Shown: positions 1-8,942 of the stretch, piece after piece | Layout of the letters: every line of letters starts with the position of its first letter | Position numbering within the stretch: the first letter of the stretch is position 1 | From: Edaphocola flava | GTDB taxonomy: Bacteria > Bacteroidota > Bacteroidia > Chitinophagales > Chitinophagaceae | Assembly: GCF_004118155.1 (NCBI RefSeq) | Contig: NZ_SAIQ01000001.1 | Location: 1-64,000 of the forward strand | DNA: 64,000 bases | Reading direction: 5' to 3' | Notes under the pieces: generated by a model | What the model was told of the DNA's origin: nothing | Databases searched by the model: none | What the model saw: the letters and a program-made list of their open reading frames with translations, nothing else | Translations under genes and position numbers: made by a program

Positions 1-37
1 CTCCTATCGTGCGCCGACCGCCGTTTCGTTGGGAGTG

Positions 38-69
38 CAAAGGTAAATAACCTTTTTACAAAAACCAAA
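38..69 (-). promoter_or_regulatory. Leftward promoter P2 (TTTG-N20-TACCTTTG)
   Basis: On the minus strand TTTG (66-69) is followed after exactly 20 nt by TACCTTTG (38-45), the Bacteroidota primary sigma -33/-7 pair. The box continues as CACTCCC, exactly as in the second promoter 157 bp upstream. The preceding AAAAAGATTTG context is also shared between the two. Transcription would leave the window to the left. Confidence 0.75.
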
Positions 70-194
70 TCTTTTTTGAAGTTTTTTTTTATTCCCTTCG
101 GTCCGTTACCAAACCTCCAAAAATACCTCAAACACAATACCAGCCTCACTTCCCATTCAATCTTAAGAGCAACCCCCGTTTCCGTAAGGGAGTG

Positions 195-226
195 CAAAGA
201 TAGGCACCTTTAATCTCCTGAACAAA
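195..226 (-). promoter_or_regulatory. Leftward promoter P1 (TTTG-N20-TATCTTTG)
   Basis: On the minus strand TTTG (223-226) is followed after 20 nt by TATCTTTG (195-202) and then CACTCCC. It has the same geometry and flanking bases as the promoter at 38-69, so the two look like a tandem pair feeding one transcript. Confidence 0.75.
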
Positions 227-361
227 TCTTTTTACTACTTTACACCTAATACACCTGATTACTTTTCATCATAACACAATACCAGCATACATTACAAGCC
301 ACATATATTCTTTAAAATATAGGTAAAAAGGAGGAAAAGGGGTGGAAATAAGCACATTGAC

Positions 362-1300
362 CTACATTTTACTGATCAAAATCCCGATCAGGGCCTTTAG
401 CAACATCAGTCCATCTACAATAAACAGGTAAAACAGTAATGGCTGTGGGCTTCTAAGCTTATATATCACCCACCCCAGTGCTGCGAGTGGTATATATCCC
501 AATACAAGCTGTACAGAATTGTATCCTAATGTGGTAGCCAGTATATACCAGCATAACAATGCTACTATATACAATGGCATGATTATATATAGTATGCTAC
601 GTTTGAGTCCAAGCCATACAATAAAGGTACGTAACCGGCTACGGGCATCGACGGCATAGTCTTTAATATCAAACAGGATACAAAGCTGTAGTATATATAT
701 AGTATTATACAGAAACAACAAAACAAACGAGGCCTGCATCTGCTGATGCTGTCGCTTTACCCACAGGCTTGTCAGCACAGGAAACCAGGAAACCAATGCA
801 CTCCATAAGACAGCAATCACCAATGGCTTGAGCAGTCCGTAACGTCGTATATTAAAAGAACCCAGTCCGACATATGCCAAAGCCAGCAGCATTACCAATC
901 CAAGGGAACCGTATTCGGCGCTGGTTATGATATCGGCATTCAGGATAGGCCAATAATAATATATGGTGGCAATGGCGATAATCGTTGCCAGCAAAAACTG
1001 CTGCGCTCTTACCAATCGTCCATTACGTATATACCATAACGTTCTTTGCAGATAGAAGGGGTTTTGAAAGACACTTGCCTCGTCTGTCTTATCCAGCGAA
1101 CGGTAAGCATGGGTATAGAATACAATAACCCCCAGGAAGAGCATGAGCAGATAATGAATATCCACAGCAGTAAGGCCCAGAATACAAAGAGACTCGAGCG
1201 ATAAGGCCAACGCACAGAACGCATAGAAGTAGTTACCGAAAAATAAAAATTTAAGTAAGTTATGTCTTAATATAAATGCCCGTATCTTTGCTATCGTCAT
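362..1300 (-). CDS. UbiA-like polytopic membrane protein
   Basis: An integral membrane protein of 312 aa with about eight or nine hydrophobic segments. The polar motif FDIKDYAVDARSRLRT, two thirds along, resembles the second Asp-rich motif (DxxDxxxD) of UbiA-type prenyltransferases, which bind prenyl-diphosphate through Mg. The first canonical motif (NDxxDxxxD) is not clear, although LDKTDEAS occupies the equivalent place, so the substrate and even the activity are uncertain. An in-frame TTG at 1348 would give 328 aa, but it lies inside a -7 box (1346-1353). The ATG at 1300 is therefore chosen; the sequence following it (MTIAKIRAFILRH) leads into the first membrane helix. The gene is divergent from rpsT. 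Confidence 0.6.
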   Translation of the reverse strand: MTIAKIRAFILRHNLLKFLFFGNYFYAFCALALSLESLCILGLTAVDIHYLLMLFLGVIVFYTHAYRSLDKTDEASVFQNPFYLQRTLWYIRNGRLVRAQQFLLATIIAIATIYYYWPILNADIITSAEYGSLGLVMLLALAYVGLGSFNIRRYGLLKPLVIAVLWSALVSWFPVLTSLWVKRQHQQMQASFVLLFLYNTIYILQLCILFDIKDYAVDARSRLRTFIVWLGLKRSILYIIMPLYIVALLCWYILATTLGYNSVQLVLGYIPLAALGWVIYKLRSPQPLLFYLFIVDGLMLLKALIGILISKM

Positions 1301-1345
1301 AAAAATCACCGGATTATGCCCGGTCAAGGTATATGTTATCAGGGT

Positions 1346-1353
1346 CAAAAATA
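1346..1353 (-). promoter_or_regulatory. -7 box TATTTTTG for the UbiA-like gene
   Basis: Minus-strand TATTTTTG fits TAnnTTTG. It lies about 45 nt upstream of the ATG at 1300 and overlaps a possible TTG start at 1348, which argues against that start. No convincing -33 element was seen. Confidence 0.5.
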
Positions 1354-1381
1354 ACTATGATAACAAAAAAAATAAAAAAAG

Positions 1382-1412
1382 TTTGACAGATAAAAATAAT
1401 TATATACCTTTG
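1382..1412 (+). promoter_or_regulatory. rpsT promoter (TTTG-N19-TACCTTTG)
   Basis: TTTG at 1382-1385 is followed after 19 nt by TACCTTTG at 1405-1412, continuing as CAG. This is a textbook Bacteroidota -33/-7 pair, 29 nt upstream of the rpsT start codon. Confidence 0.8.
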
Positions 1413-1441
1413 CAGTCCAAATTTTATAACAACATTTTACA

Positions 1442-1693
1442 ATGGCAAATCATAAAGCAACCCGTAAAGACGTAAGACAAGCTGCAAAGCGTCGTGAGCG
1501 CAACAGATACTATGGCAAAACTACACGTAATGCCATTCGTAACTTGTTAGCTACTGAAACAGAAGCAGCTACAGAGAAATTACCTAAAGTAATTTCCATG
1601 ATCGATAAATTAGCTAAACGCAACGTTATCCACAAAAACAAAGCAAACAACTTAAAATCTAAACTGACTAGAAAAATTAAAGCAATCGCTTAA
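1442..1693 (+). CDS. rpsT: 30S ribosomal protein S20
   Basis: An 83-aa, very basic, helical protein matching the S20 family: the [21 protein letters not shown] start and a lysine-rich C-terminus. S20 binds 16S rRNA early in small-subunit assembly. The length is normal for the family. The gene stands alone, as rpsT commonly does, with its own strong promoter 29 nt upstream and a C/G-rich hairpin terminator just downstream. Confidence 0.97.
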   Translation: MANHKATRKDVRQAAKRRERNRYYGKTTRNAIRNLLATETEAATEKLPKVISMIDKLAKRNVIHKNKANNLKSKLTRKIKAIA

Positions 1694-1716
1694 TTTTTAA
1701 TCAGTTAAACATATCC

Positions 1717-1749
1717 AGTGCGGATTCCTTCGGAATCCGCACTTTTTTT
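1717..1749 (+). terminator. rpsT intrinsic terminator
   Basis: A 12-bp perfect stem (1717-1728 with 1732-1743) with a TTC loop is followed by a run of seven T. It sits 24 nt after the rpsT stop codon. Confidence 0.9.
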
Positions 1750-1791
1750 ATGTAAAAATTCCTACCTTCCCCATAACTAAACACCTCCTTA

Positions 1792-3060
1792 ATGAATGAA
1801 AAATTATTCCAGTTTATCTGGGAGTATGCTCTATTTGATATAACTGAGCTCTATCTCCAGGACGGAAGAGCTGTAACAATCCTGCGACCGGGAATAGCCA
1901 ACCGGGATGCCGGCCCTGACTTCATCGGCGCAAGAATCAGAATAGGAAACACCATATGGGTAGGCAATGTAGAACTACACCTGAAAGAAAGTGACTGGAC
2001 CCGGCACGGGCATGAGCATAATCGTCAATACCAGAATATTATCCTGCATGTTGTACTGGAGGCAGACAGCCCTTATGTTCAGGGAAACTTTCCTGTACTG
2101 AATCTCTCCGGCAAGATCAACCATAGATTACTGGATCATTATAACAAACTCATGAGCCGGCCAACGGGTATATCATGTGCCCCACTTGAACGAAATATAT
2201 CGGATCTGGTATGGACGCAATGGATAGACCGGCTCTTACATGAACGCTGGGAGCAAAAGACTGGCATACTAAACACCCATTTACAGCAGCAGCACAATGA
2301 CTGGCACCAACTGTTCTATCTGCAACTGGCCCGGTATTTCGGAGCCGCTGTAAACAACCAGGCATTTCTGCAACTGGCCACTTCTACCCCATTTTCAATC
2401 CTGGCAAAGCACCGAGATAATCTTCCGCACCTGGAGGCCATACTCTTCGGCCAGGCGGGCCTATTGCCCGAGCAGGCCCAAGGGCCTTATACCATAGAAC
2501 TGACCGTACATTATGCATTCTTTCGCCAGAAATACGGACTCACTGGTATGCAAGGTCATGAATGGAAATTCCTGCGCATGAGGCCTGCCCATTTTCCGAC
2601 AATACGCATTGCACAATTTGCTATGCTGATCCATAAAAGCCGACATCTTTTTGATCAGCTTATCAGCACACCTGTGCTTTCTGCAGTGCAGGTCAGGGCT
2701 CTGTTACAGGTCAATGTGAGTGAATACTGGAAACAGCATTATGTGTTTGAAAAAACATCTGTCCGCAAAGAAAAGCTCATAGGCAGACAAATGGCGCAAA
2801 ACCTGCTGATTAATGCGGTTATACCCATCAGGATACTTTATGACCGGTATATCGGGAATATGGAGCGAACAGAGGCCTTATCTACCCTGCTCCGCACACT
2901 GCCACCAGAAGAAAATCACATTACGAACCTGTGGAAACAATGTGGCTTTGGTATCAGCGATGCATATACCGCTCAGGCGCTGATACAACTTTATGAACAT
3001 TACTGCCTCCCGAAACAATGCCTGCGCTGCGCGATCGGGTTAAGTATTTTAAAACAATAA
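1792..3060 (+). CDS. DUF2851 family protein
   Basis: A 422-aa soluble protein recognised as the Bacteroidota DUF2851 family from its N-terminal block: NEKLFQFIWEYALFD, then ANRDAGPDFIGARIRIG, WVGNVELHLKESDW and HGHEHNRQYQNIILHVV. The family has no assigned function. The arrangement Asp (GPDF), then Glu-x-His on a strand (VELH), then conserved His/Trp recalls nuclease-like folds, but this is only a suggestion. The C-terminus holds a Cys pair (CLPKQCLRC). The stop codon lies inside a 27-bp inverted repeat (3042-3098), so the last five or so codons are part of the terminator stem. There is no obvious operon partner. Confidence 0.85.
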   Translation: MNEKLFQFIWEYALFDITELYLQDGRAVTILRPGIANRDAGPDFIGARIRIGNTIWVGNVELHLKESDWTRHGHEHNRQYQNIILHVVLEADSPYVQGNFPVLNLSGKINHRLLDHYNKLMSRPTGISCAPLERNISDLVWTQWIDRLLHERWEQKTGILNTHLQQQHNDWHQLFYLQLARYFGAAVNNQAFLQLATSTPFSILAKHRDNLPHLEAILFGQAGLLPEQAQGPYTIELTVHYAFFRQKYGLTGMQGHEWKFLRMRPAHFPTIRIAQFAMLIHKSRHLFDQLISTPVLSAVQVRALLQVNVSEYWKQHYVFEKTSVRKEKLIGRQMAQNLLINAVIPIRILYDRYIGNMERTEALSTLLRTLPPEENHITNLWKQCGFGISDAYTAQALIQLYEHYCLPKQCLRCAIGLSILKQ

Positions 3061-3098
3061 AGGGAGCCGATGGCTCCCTTTATTGTTTTAAAATACTT
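3042..3098. terminator. Bidirectional terminator, 27-bp perfect stem
   Basis: Arms 3042-3068 and 3072-3098 are exact reverse complements, with a GAT loop. The GC core (GGGAGCC/GGCTCCC) is flanked by paired A and T tracts, so it can stop transcription from both convergent genes. It includes the DUF2851 stop codon and ends 8 nt before the 3' end of the leftward gene at 3106. Confidence 0.88.
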
Positions 3099-3105
3099 GT
3101 ATTGA

Positions 3106-3648
3106 TTACATACCCTGAAATATCTGGCTGTCATTGCCTTTATTATTCGGCAGCATTTTCATTTTATTTTTATAGCCTGCAGTTTGTACCCAGTATACGA
3201 TCCAAAGTACAAAACTGGCAAGACTTATTATGAATGCAATTACACTTAACGGACCACCAGTTGTAGGAGCTTGTTCTACGACACCATCCAGCAAGCGCTG
3301 TATTTGTTTAATCTGCTCAGGCATACTCTTAATGCTTAACAGAGCAGAAATTACACCTAAAATAGCCATAACAAATCCAACAGTATAGGTTGGCTTTGCA
3401 GTTGGTAATGGTTGACCTTTAGCACTATATTCCGCCTCTATTGTTTCACTGATTCTTTTAGCTACTACAAACATCCAGTAAACCTTAAACAATGGAATTA
3501 ATAACAGCCATACATATCCTGGCTTCATTTTCCTGTTCATTGGATCTGCTGCTTTAATTGTATTTTGCAGATTGAGTAAATATAGAATTGCAATTATCAG
3601 TCCTATCAATCCGAAGAAAGCTATCATGCCAAGAATCATTGCCTGCAT
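3106..3648 (-). CDS. Small integral membrane protein, unknown function
   Basis: A 180-aa protein with about four hydrophobic helices. After the first helix comes the phrase MKPGYVWLLLIPLFKVYW, with a following IEAEYSAKG segment. The pattern PGxVWLLxIPxFxxxW followed by an A/S-rich amphipathic stretch recurs in many uncharacterised bacterial membrane proteins, but no named function is known to me. The remaining helices follow a predicted loop near residue 105. The gene is convergent with the DUF2851 gene and divergent from gyrA. Start at the ATG 3648; a second Met three codons on is also possible. Confidence 0.65.
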   Translation of the reverse strand: MQAMILGMIAFFGLIGLIIAILYLLNLQNTIKAADPMNRKMKPGYVWLLLIPLFKVYWMFVVAKRISETIEAEYSAKGQPLPTAKPTYTVGFVMAILGVISALLSIKSMPEQIKQIQRLLDGVVEQAPTTGGPLSVIAFIISLASFVLWIVYWVQTAGYKNKMKMLPNNKGNDSQIFQGM

Positions 3649-3797
3649 AGTTTAGTTGTTTTTAAGTTTTTAAAATAAGTTTAGGACGCAAAATACAATT
3701 ATTTCCCATAAAAGCAAATTGAATCCCCCCACATAAAGTAGTTTTCAACAATGTGGAAAAAGCTTTAATATATGGTATTTCGACCGCTGAAATAGCG

Positions 3798-3805
3798 TAT
3801 ATTTG
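3798..3805 (+). promoter_or_regulatory. gyrA -7 box TATATTTG
   Basis: TATATTTGC fits TAnnTTTG and lies 22 nt upstream of the gyrA start codon. No clear TTTG at the -33 position was found. Confidence 0.6.
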
Positions 3806-3827
3806 CGAGACTTTTTAAGCGAAGATA

Positions 3828-6554
3828 ATGAGCGACAACACAAACGATATGCTTCCTACAGACGGAAGTGAACAAGAAAACAGAATTGTAGCGGTTAATA
3901 TCGAGGAACAGATGAAGACGGCGTATATCGACTATTCAATGTCGGTAATCGTAGGTCGTGCGCTTCCTGACGTGAGAGATGGTTTAAAGCCAGTACACAG
4001 ACGTGTACTGTATGCCATGAATGAACTGAGTATGTCGCATAACAAGCCATACAAGAAATCTGCCCGTGTAGTAGGGGAAGTTTTGGGTAAGTATCACCCG
4101 CATGGTGACTCTTCTGTGTATGACGCAATGGTGCGTATGGCACAACCATGGAGCATGCGTTATATGATGGTTGATGGTCAGGGTAACTTTGGCTCTCAGG
4201 ATGGTGATGGTCCGGCAGCTATGCGTTATACAGAGGTACGTATGCAACGCTATGCAGAGAGCATGATCGAGGATATCGAAAAAGAAACGGTTGACTTTGG
4301 TCTTAACTTCGATGATAGCCTTGAGGAACCGACTGTGCTCCCTACCCGTGTACCACAATTACTGGTTAACGGTTCCAGTGGTATCGCCGTAGGTATGGCT
4401 ACAAACATCATGCCGCATAACCTGACCGAAGTAATCAACGGTTGTATTGCTTATATCGAAAATAAAGAAATCACTATAGATGAGCTGATGCATCATGTAA
4501 AGGCTCCGGATTTCCCGACCGGTGGTATCATATTTGGTATCGAGGGCATCAAACAAGGCTTCATGACCGGAAGAGGTCGTGTGGTGCTGCGCGGAAAGGT
4601 TAGCGTGGAAACCATGAAGAATGGCAAAGAGCAGGTTGTTATTACAGAAGTACCTTACCAGGTAAGCCGTGATGCCCTGGCCGAAAAAATCGGTTATCTT
4701 GTAAATAATAAAATCATCGATGGTATCACGCATGTGGCCAACGAATCGAATAAAGACGGTACCCGTGTAGTAGTAGAGCTGCGCAGAGATGCAGTAGCTC
4801 AGGTTATCATTAACCAGCTGTATAAATACAGTGAACTGCAAACATCATATGGTATCAATAATGTAGCCCTGGTTAATGGTCGCCCACGAACACTCAACCT
4901 GAAAGATATGATTTCAGAGTTTGTTGGTTTCCGCCATGTGGTTGTTACCCGCAGAACACAATTTGAATTAAGAGAAGCGGAGAAGCGTGCACATATCCTG
5001 GAAGGTTACATGAAAGTAATCGGTACACAGGATGACCTGGACAGAGCGATCAGAATTATCCGCGAAAGCAAAACTCCGGATGATGCGCGCGAAGGACTGA
5101 TGACGGCTTTCGGTCTGACAGAAATTCAGGCAAAATCTATACTGGAACTGCGTTTACGTACACTTACCGGTCTTGAAATTGACAAGATCAGAAGTGAATA
5201 TGAAGAATTACAGAAAACAATCAGCCGTTTGAAAGAAATCCTGGATAATGAGCATATCCGTTTCGATATTATCAAAGGTGAATTACTGGAAGTACAGAAG
5301 AAATTCGGTGACGAACGTCGTACTGAAATTCAGTATGCAGCCGGCGAAATGCGTATCGAAGACCTGATCGAAGAAGAAGATGTGGTGATCACCATCTCTC
5401 ACTTAGGTTATATCAAACGCACGTCTGTAGCAGATTACAGATCACAAAAAAGAGGTGGACGCGGTGCTATGGGTGGCAAAACCCGTGAGGAAGATCACCT
5501 GGAACATCTGTTCATTGCCTCTACACACCATACCTTATTATTCTTTACAGAAAAGGGAAGATGTTACTGGCTTAAAGTTTACGAGATTCCGGAAACAGAT
5601 AAAAATGCCAAAGGTCGTGCGATCCAGAACCTGATACAACTACCTCAGGATGATAAGATCCGCACCATCCTTGATGTTCCGAAACTGGATGATGAAGAAT
5701 TCGTAGAGAAACATAATATCGTACTGTGTACGAAACAGGGTATCATCAAAAAGACCAAACTGAAAGACTTTAGCCGTCCGCGCCAGACCGGTGTGAATGC
5801 GATTACGATCAATGAAGGTGATCAGTTGCTGGATGCTGCACTTACAGATGGTGAAAGCTTTATTATGATGGCGATTAAATCTGGTCGTGCGATCAGCTTT
5901 AATGAAGATAAAGTAAGGGCTACCGGCCGCGGTGCCATTGGTGTATCCGGTATCGAACTGGAGGGAGCTAATGATGAGGTAATCGGTATGATATGCTTAT
6001 CCAAAGATCCTAAAGATCGCGATAAACATGTACTGGTTGTTTCTGAAAATGGTCTGGGTAAACGTACGCCATTCTTTGAATTGATTGGCGAAGATGCCTC
6101 TCAGGAAGATCGTGAGAAAGCATTTACACTGAAAAACGAAGATGGTGCAGAAGAGCTGTACCAGTTAAGCTACCGCATTACCAACCGTGGTGGTAAAGGG
6201 GTTAAGACGATGAACATCAGTGATAAAACAGGATCTCTGGCCGGCCTACTTTCTGTAAACCAAACCGATGACCTGATGATTACCTGTAAAAGCGGCTTAA
6301 CCATCCGTATGAAGGTAGAAAATGTACGGGAAGCCGGTAGAGCTACACAGGGTGTGAAGCTGATCAATCTTGATGCTAAAGACCAGATTGCAGCTATCGC
6401 CCGCATTTCGGAGCAGAACGAAAATGAAGAGATTGCAGAAGAAGGAGAAGAAGGCCAGATTGTAAACGGTGAAGGTACATCAAGCGGGGAAACACCTGCA
6501 AATAATGATGAGACCGGATCTGCAGCTCAACCTGAGCCTACTACAGAGGCATAG
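3828..6554 (+). CDS. gyrA: DNA gyrase subunit A
   Basis: A 908-aa type II topoisomerase subunit that breaks and rejoins DNA in the A2B2 gyrase. The breakage-reunion domain begins with [20 protein letters not shown]. The catalytic tyrosine is Y134 in [10 protein letters not shown]. The quinolone-determining region reads [13 protein letters not shown], with Ser95 and Asp99 at the positions of E. coli Ser83 and Asp87, the drug-sensitive state. The C-terminal pinwheel domain carries a GyrA-box, QKRGGRG (usual form QRRGGRG). The protein ends in a 45-residue acidic tail rich in Glu, Gly and Ser, common in this phylum. GyrA rather than ParC is called because of the GyrA-box and length. A hairpin terminator follows. 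Confidence 0.96.
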   Translation: MSDNTNDMLPTDGSEQENRIVAVNIEEQMKTAYIDYSMSVIVGRALPDVRDGLKPVHRRVLYAMNELSMSHNKPYKKSARVVGEVLGKYHPHGDSSVYDAMVRMAQPWSMRYMMVDGQGNFGSQDGDGPAAMRYTEVRMQRYAESMIEDIEKETVDFGLNFDDSLEEPTVLPTRVPQLLVNGSSGIAVGMATNIMPHNLTEVINGCIAYIENKEITIDELMHHVKAPDFPTGGIIFGIEGIKQGFMTGRGRVVLRGKVSVETMKNGKEQVVITEVPYQVSRDALAEKIGYLVNNKIIDGITHVANESNKDGTRVVVELRRDAVAQVIINQLYKYSELQTSYGINNVALVNGRPRTLNLKDMISEFVGFRHVVVTRRTQFELREAEKRAHILEGYMKVIGTQDDLDRAIRIIRESKTPDDAREGLMTAFGLTEIQAKSILELRLRTLTGLEIDKIRSEYEELQKTISRLKEILDNEHIRFDIIKGELLEVQKKFGDERRTEIQYAAGEMRIEDLIEEEDVVITISHLGYIKRTSVADYRSQKRGGRGAMGGKTREEDHLEHLFIASTHHTLLFFTEKGRCYWLKVYEIPETDKNAKGRAIQNLIQLPQDDKIRTILDVPKLDDEEFVEKHNIVLCTKQGIIKKTKLKDFSRPRQTGVNAITINEGDQLLDAALTDGESFIMMAIKSGRAISFNEDKVRATGRGAIGVSGIELEGANDEVIGMICLSKDPKDRDKHVLVVSENGLGKRTPFFELIGEDASQEDREKAFTLKNEDGAEELYQLSYRITNRGGKGVKTMNISDKTGSLAGLLSVNQTDDLMITCKSGLTIRMKVENVREAGRATQGVKLINLDAKDQIAAIARISEQNENEEIAEEGEEGQIVNGEGTSSGETPANNDETGSAAQPEPTTEA

Positions 6555-6597
6555 GCATAACGGACTCTTACAGTCCTGACAATATAACCAAAACAGT

Positions 6598-6631
6598 AAA
6601 CGACTATTGATTTTATGACAATAGTCGTTTT
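6598..6631 (+). terminator. gyrA terminator
   Basis: A 12-bp perfect stem, AAACGACTATTG (6598-6609) with CAATAGTCGTTT (6619-6630), has a 9-nt loop. It overlaps the upstream in-frame ATG at 6615, which supports the later start at 6651 for the next gene. Confidence 0.7.
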
Positions 6632-6650
6632 ACATAAGATAAACATTTAT

Positions 6651-7424
6651 ATGGCACAGTTACAACTAGAGAAACCAATTGCATTTTTTGACCTGGAAAC
6701 TACCGGTGTAGACCCCGCAAAAGACAGGATTATCGAAATTGCTATTGTGAAACTGAATCCGGATGGCAGTAGAGAATCGTATGTAAAGAGAATCAATCCG
6801 GAAAGACCAATACCGGCAGAGACAACTGCAATACACGGAATAAGTGACGAGGATGTAAAAGATGCCCCTACTTTTAAACAGCTGGCCCACGAGATTTTCA
6901 ATTTTATAAAAAATTGTGATTTAGGTGGTTATAATTCTAATAAATTTGACATCCCATGCCTGGCAGAAGAATTGCTGCGAGCAGGTGTGAATGTAGACTT
7001 TAAAAAGAGAAAGCTGGTAGATGTGCAACAGGTATTTTACAAAATGGAGCCGCGTACCTTAAGTGCTGCCTATAATTTCTATTGCCAGAAAGAGCATAAG
7101 AATGCACATGCTGCCCTTGCAGATGTGGAGGCAACAATTGAGATACTGGAGGCACAGCTGGATAAATATGAACAGACCGTTCATAATAATGTGGATGAAT
7201 TGCATAAATTTACCGGCGGAGATGATTTTGTTGACTATGCACGCAGAATAATATTGAAGAATGGTATCCCGGTGTTTAACTTCGGTAAGCATAAAGGTAC
7301 AGCTGTTACAGAGGTGTTCCGTAAAGAGCCTCAGTATTACGACTGGATGATGCAATCGGACTTTGCGCTGAATACCAAACAATGCATTTCTGAGATCCTG
7401 AACACGATGTTACTCAAAAAATAA
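6651..7424 (+). CDS. DEDDh 3'-5' exonuclease (DnaQ/ExoX-like)
   Basis: A 257-aa nuclease of the DnaQ superfamily. With the start at 6651 (MAQLQLEKPIAFFDLETTG) the four metal ligands are D14 and E16 (DLETTG), D100 (NSNKFDIPCL) and D158, with the general base H153 (HAALADVEAT), hence the DEDDh type. The C-terminal ~60 residues (VFNFGKHKGTAVTEVF, then YYDWMM) form the small module found at the end of ExoX-like exonucleases. It likely trims single-stranded or mismatched DNA ends; it is not part of a Pol III alpha fusion. An in-frame ATG at 6615 was rejected because it lies in the gyrA terminator stem. The next gene starts 11 nt downstream, so the two are probably co-transcribed. Confidence 0.88.
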   Translation: MAQLQLEKPIAFFDLETTGVDPAKDRIIEIAIVKLNPDGSRESYVKRINPERPIPAETTAIHGISDEDVKDAPTFKQLAHEIFNFIKNCDLGGYNSNKFDIPCLAEELLRAGVNVDFKKRKLVDVQQVFYKMEPRTLSAAYNFYCQKEHKNAHAALADVEATIEILEAQLDKYEQTVHNNVDELHKFTGGDDFVDYARRIILKNGIPVFNFGKHKGTAVTEVFRKEPQYYDWMMQSDFALNTKQCISEILNTMLLKK

Positions 7425-7435
7425 TAGCAGAAGAA

Positions 7436-8167
7436 TTGGCAGCAAATACGCACAACGAGAAAAAACTGGTCGTTATACCTACATATAACGAAAAAGAGAA
7501 TGCAGCACTGATCATTGCTGCGGTTATGGACTTACCCGGAGACTTCCATGTACTGATCGTGGATGACGGCTCTCCGGATGGTACTGCCACGATTGTAAAA
7601 GGACTGATAGCAGAGCAATATACCGGTAGATTATTTATTGAAGAACGCTCCGGCAAACTGGGATTGGGTACGGCTTATATTCACGGATTTAAATGGGCCC
7701 TGAGCAAAGGCTACGATTATATTTTTGAAATGGATGCCGATTTCTCTCATAACCCCAAAGACCTTACCCGCTTATTCGAAGCCTGCCATGACGGTGGTGC
7801 AGACCTTAGTGTCGGTTCCCGTTATGTAAAGGGCGGCAAGCTGGAGAACTGGCCTGCAGACAGGATATTCCTGTCCAAAGGAGCCTCTCTTTATACCCGC
7901 CTGATTACCTGGATGCCGGTAAGAGACAGCACTGCAGGATTTGTATGTTACACCCGCAGAGTACTGGAAACCTTACCGCTTGATAAGATCCGCTTTATTG
8001 GCTATGCCTTCCAGATCGAGATGAAATACCGCTCCTGGAAAGCCGGCTTTAAGATCAAAGAAGTTCCGATTACCTTCACTGACCGTGTCCTGGGTGCCTC
8101 CAAAATGTCAAAAGGCATTATTAAAGAGGCGGTACTGGGTGTATGGAAAATGAAATTTTTTGTATAA
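7436..8167 (+). CDS. Polyprenol-phosphate mannosyltransferase-like GT2
   Basis: A 243-aa family-2 glycosyltransferase of the Dpm1/Ppm1 type. The motifs are VVIPTYNEKENA (start of the nucleotide-sugar fold), LIVDDGSPDGT, and the metal-binding EMDADFSHNP, followed by VGSRYVKGG and a late conserved block, DRVLGASKMSKGI. The family moves mannose (or another hexose) from a GDP- or UDP-sugar onto polyprenyl phosphate at the inner membrane, supplying glycosylation at the outer face. There are no C-terminal membrane helices, as in the short Dpm1 form. The start is a TTG at 7436, 11 nt after the exonuclease stop; no ATG precedes the conserved start of the fold. Confidence 0.88.
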   Translation: MAANTHNEKKLVVIPTYNEKENAALIIAAVMDLPGDFHVLIVDDGSPDGTATIVKGLIAEQYTGRLFIEERSGKLGLGTAYIHGFKWALSKGYDYIFEMDADFSHNPKDLTRLFEACHDGGADLSVGSRYVKGGKLENWPADRIFLSKGASLYTRLITWMPVRDSTAGFVCYTRRVLETLPLDKIRFIGYAFQIEMKYRSWKAGFKIKEVPITFTDRVLGASKMSKGIIKEAVLGVWKMKFFV

Positions 8168-8180
8168 ATCAACAGACTGT

Positions 8181-8230
8181 TACATAAAAGCATAAGGCGT
8201 TCATATATGAACGCCTTATGCTTTTATGTA
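8181..8230. terminator. 50-nt perfect palindrome, bidirectional terminator
   Basis: Arms 8181-8205 and 8206-8230 are exact reverse complements with no spacer; the central few bases must form the loop. The core AAGGCGTTCAT is flanked by paired A/T tracts. It lies between convergent genes and can serve both. Confidence 0.85.
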
Positions 8231-8269
8231 ATCTAAAGAAATAGGGAATCAAGCTTACCCTTATCTCAA

Positions 8270-8890
8270 CTAAATATTCACTAACCTATGCTCGCGTTTC
8301 TTAGGTATCTGTAGCCCAAATACAGCAATCATTACGACTAGTTCCAAAGCGATATATTTTTTGCTGAAGATGGCCATTGCTCCAATTTGTATGATCAGAA
8401 ATAGGACAAGCCACCCGAAAGGCAAATATTTTCTTTTGATAGCGAACAGATACATCAGGAAACACAATAGCGCGTGTATTCCAAAAAGAACAGACCGATA
8501 AGGTATATACCCCAAGCTATTTTTCGCAAGAAATTCATTGCCGGAAATGATTATAAATGGCACTGACCACATTGCAGCCAGTATCGATATTAATTTGGAA
8601 GATTTGTACAGTATACTCGCTAAATTTTCATTCTTTAGGTATTTAAAGAGCATAAAAATCAATACGAACACAATATGGCTAGTAGAAAACACAAGCATAT
8701 AATTATACCAGATATTATGCATCAAATATTCCGTGGAGTGTAAATATCCATATAACATCGGTAGCATATAAATACAGGCAACAATTATGTTTATACTTCC
8801 AAAGCGCCTGCTATAATACGCCATAGAAAAGATTATCAGTAAAAACAGCAAGCCTAATAATCCATATAAACACAGCTCTTCATTCGTCAT
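8270..8890 (-). CDS. Orphan multi-pass membrane protein
   Basis: A 206-aa protein with about six predicted membrane helices, short polar loops and a basic C-terminus (PKKREHR). I recognise no family motif. The coding sequence is AT-rich (17 of 60 bases are G+C in 8641-8700), unlike the flanking core genes, which suggests recent acquisition or relaxed constraint. It is flanked by a bidirectional terminator on its 3' side and is divergent from the FAH-family gene. No function is proposed. Confidence 0.6.
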   Translation of the reverse strand: MTNEELCLYGLLGLLFLLIIFSMAYYSRRFGSINIIVACIYMLPMLYGYLHSTEYLMHNIWYNYMLVFSTSHIVFVLIFMLFKYLKNENLASILYKSSKLISILAAMWSVPFIIISGNEFLAKNSLGYIPYRSVLFGIHALLCFLMYLFAIKRKYLPFGWLVLFLIIQIGAMAIFSKKYIALELVVMIAVFGLQIPKKREHRLVNI

Positions 8891-8942
8891 AAATTATTTT
8901 TCTCAAATTAAATATTATTCAGTCGAATGGCAAATTAAAACT

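Larger units (their letters stand above)
1..361 (-). other. Non-coding leader region of an off-window leftward transcript
   Basis: No plausible gene is seen here on either strand. Read leftward, the stretch carries two similar promoters (listed separately), each followed by the same TTTGCACTCCC start region, and then runs off the left edge. Bacteroidota rRNA operons often have such tandem strong promoters and a long untranslated leader, so the off-window product may be an rRNA operon. That identity is inference; only the promoters are seen. Confidence 0.5.

Noticed and set aside
1301-1348. TTG start giving a 16-residue N-terminal extension to the UbiA-like protein
   Set aside because: The TTG lies inside the -7 box 1346-1353, so it would be upstream of or at the transcription start.
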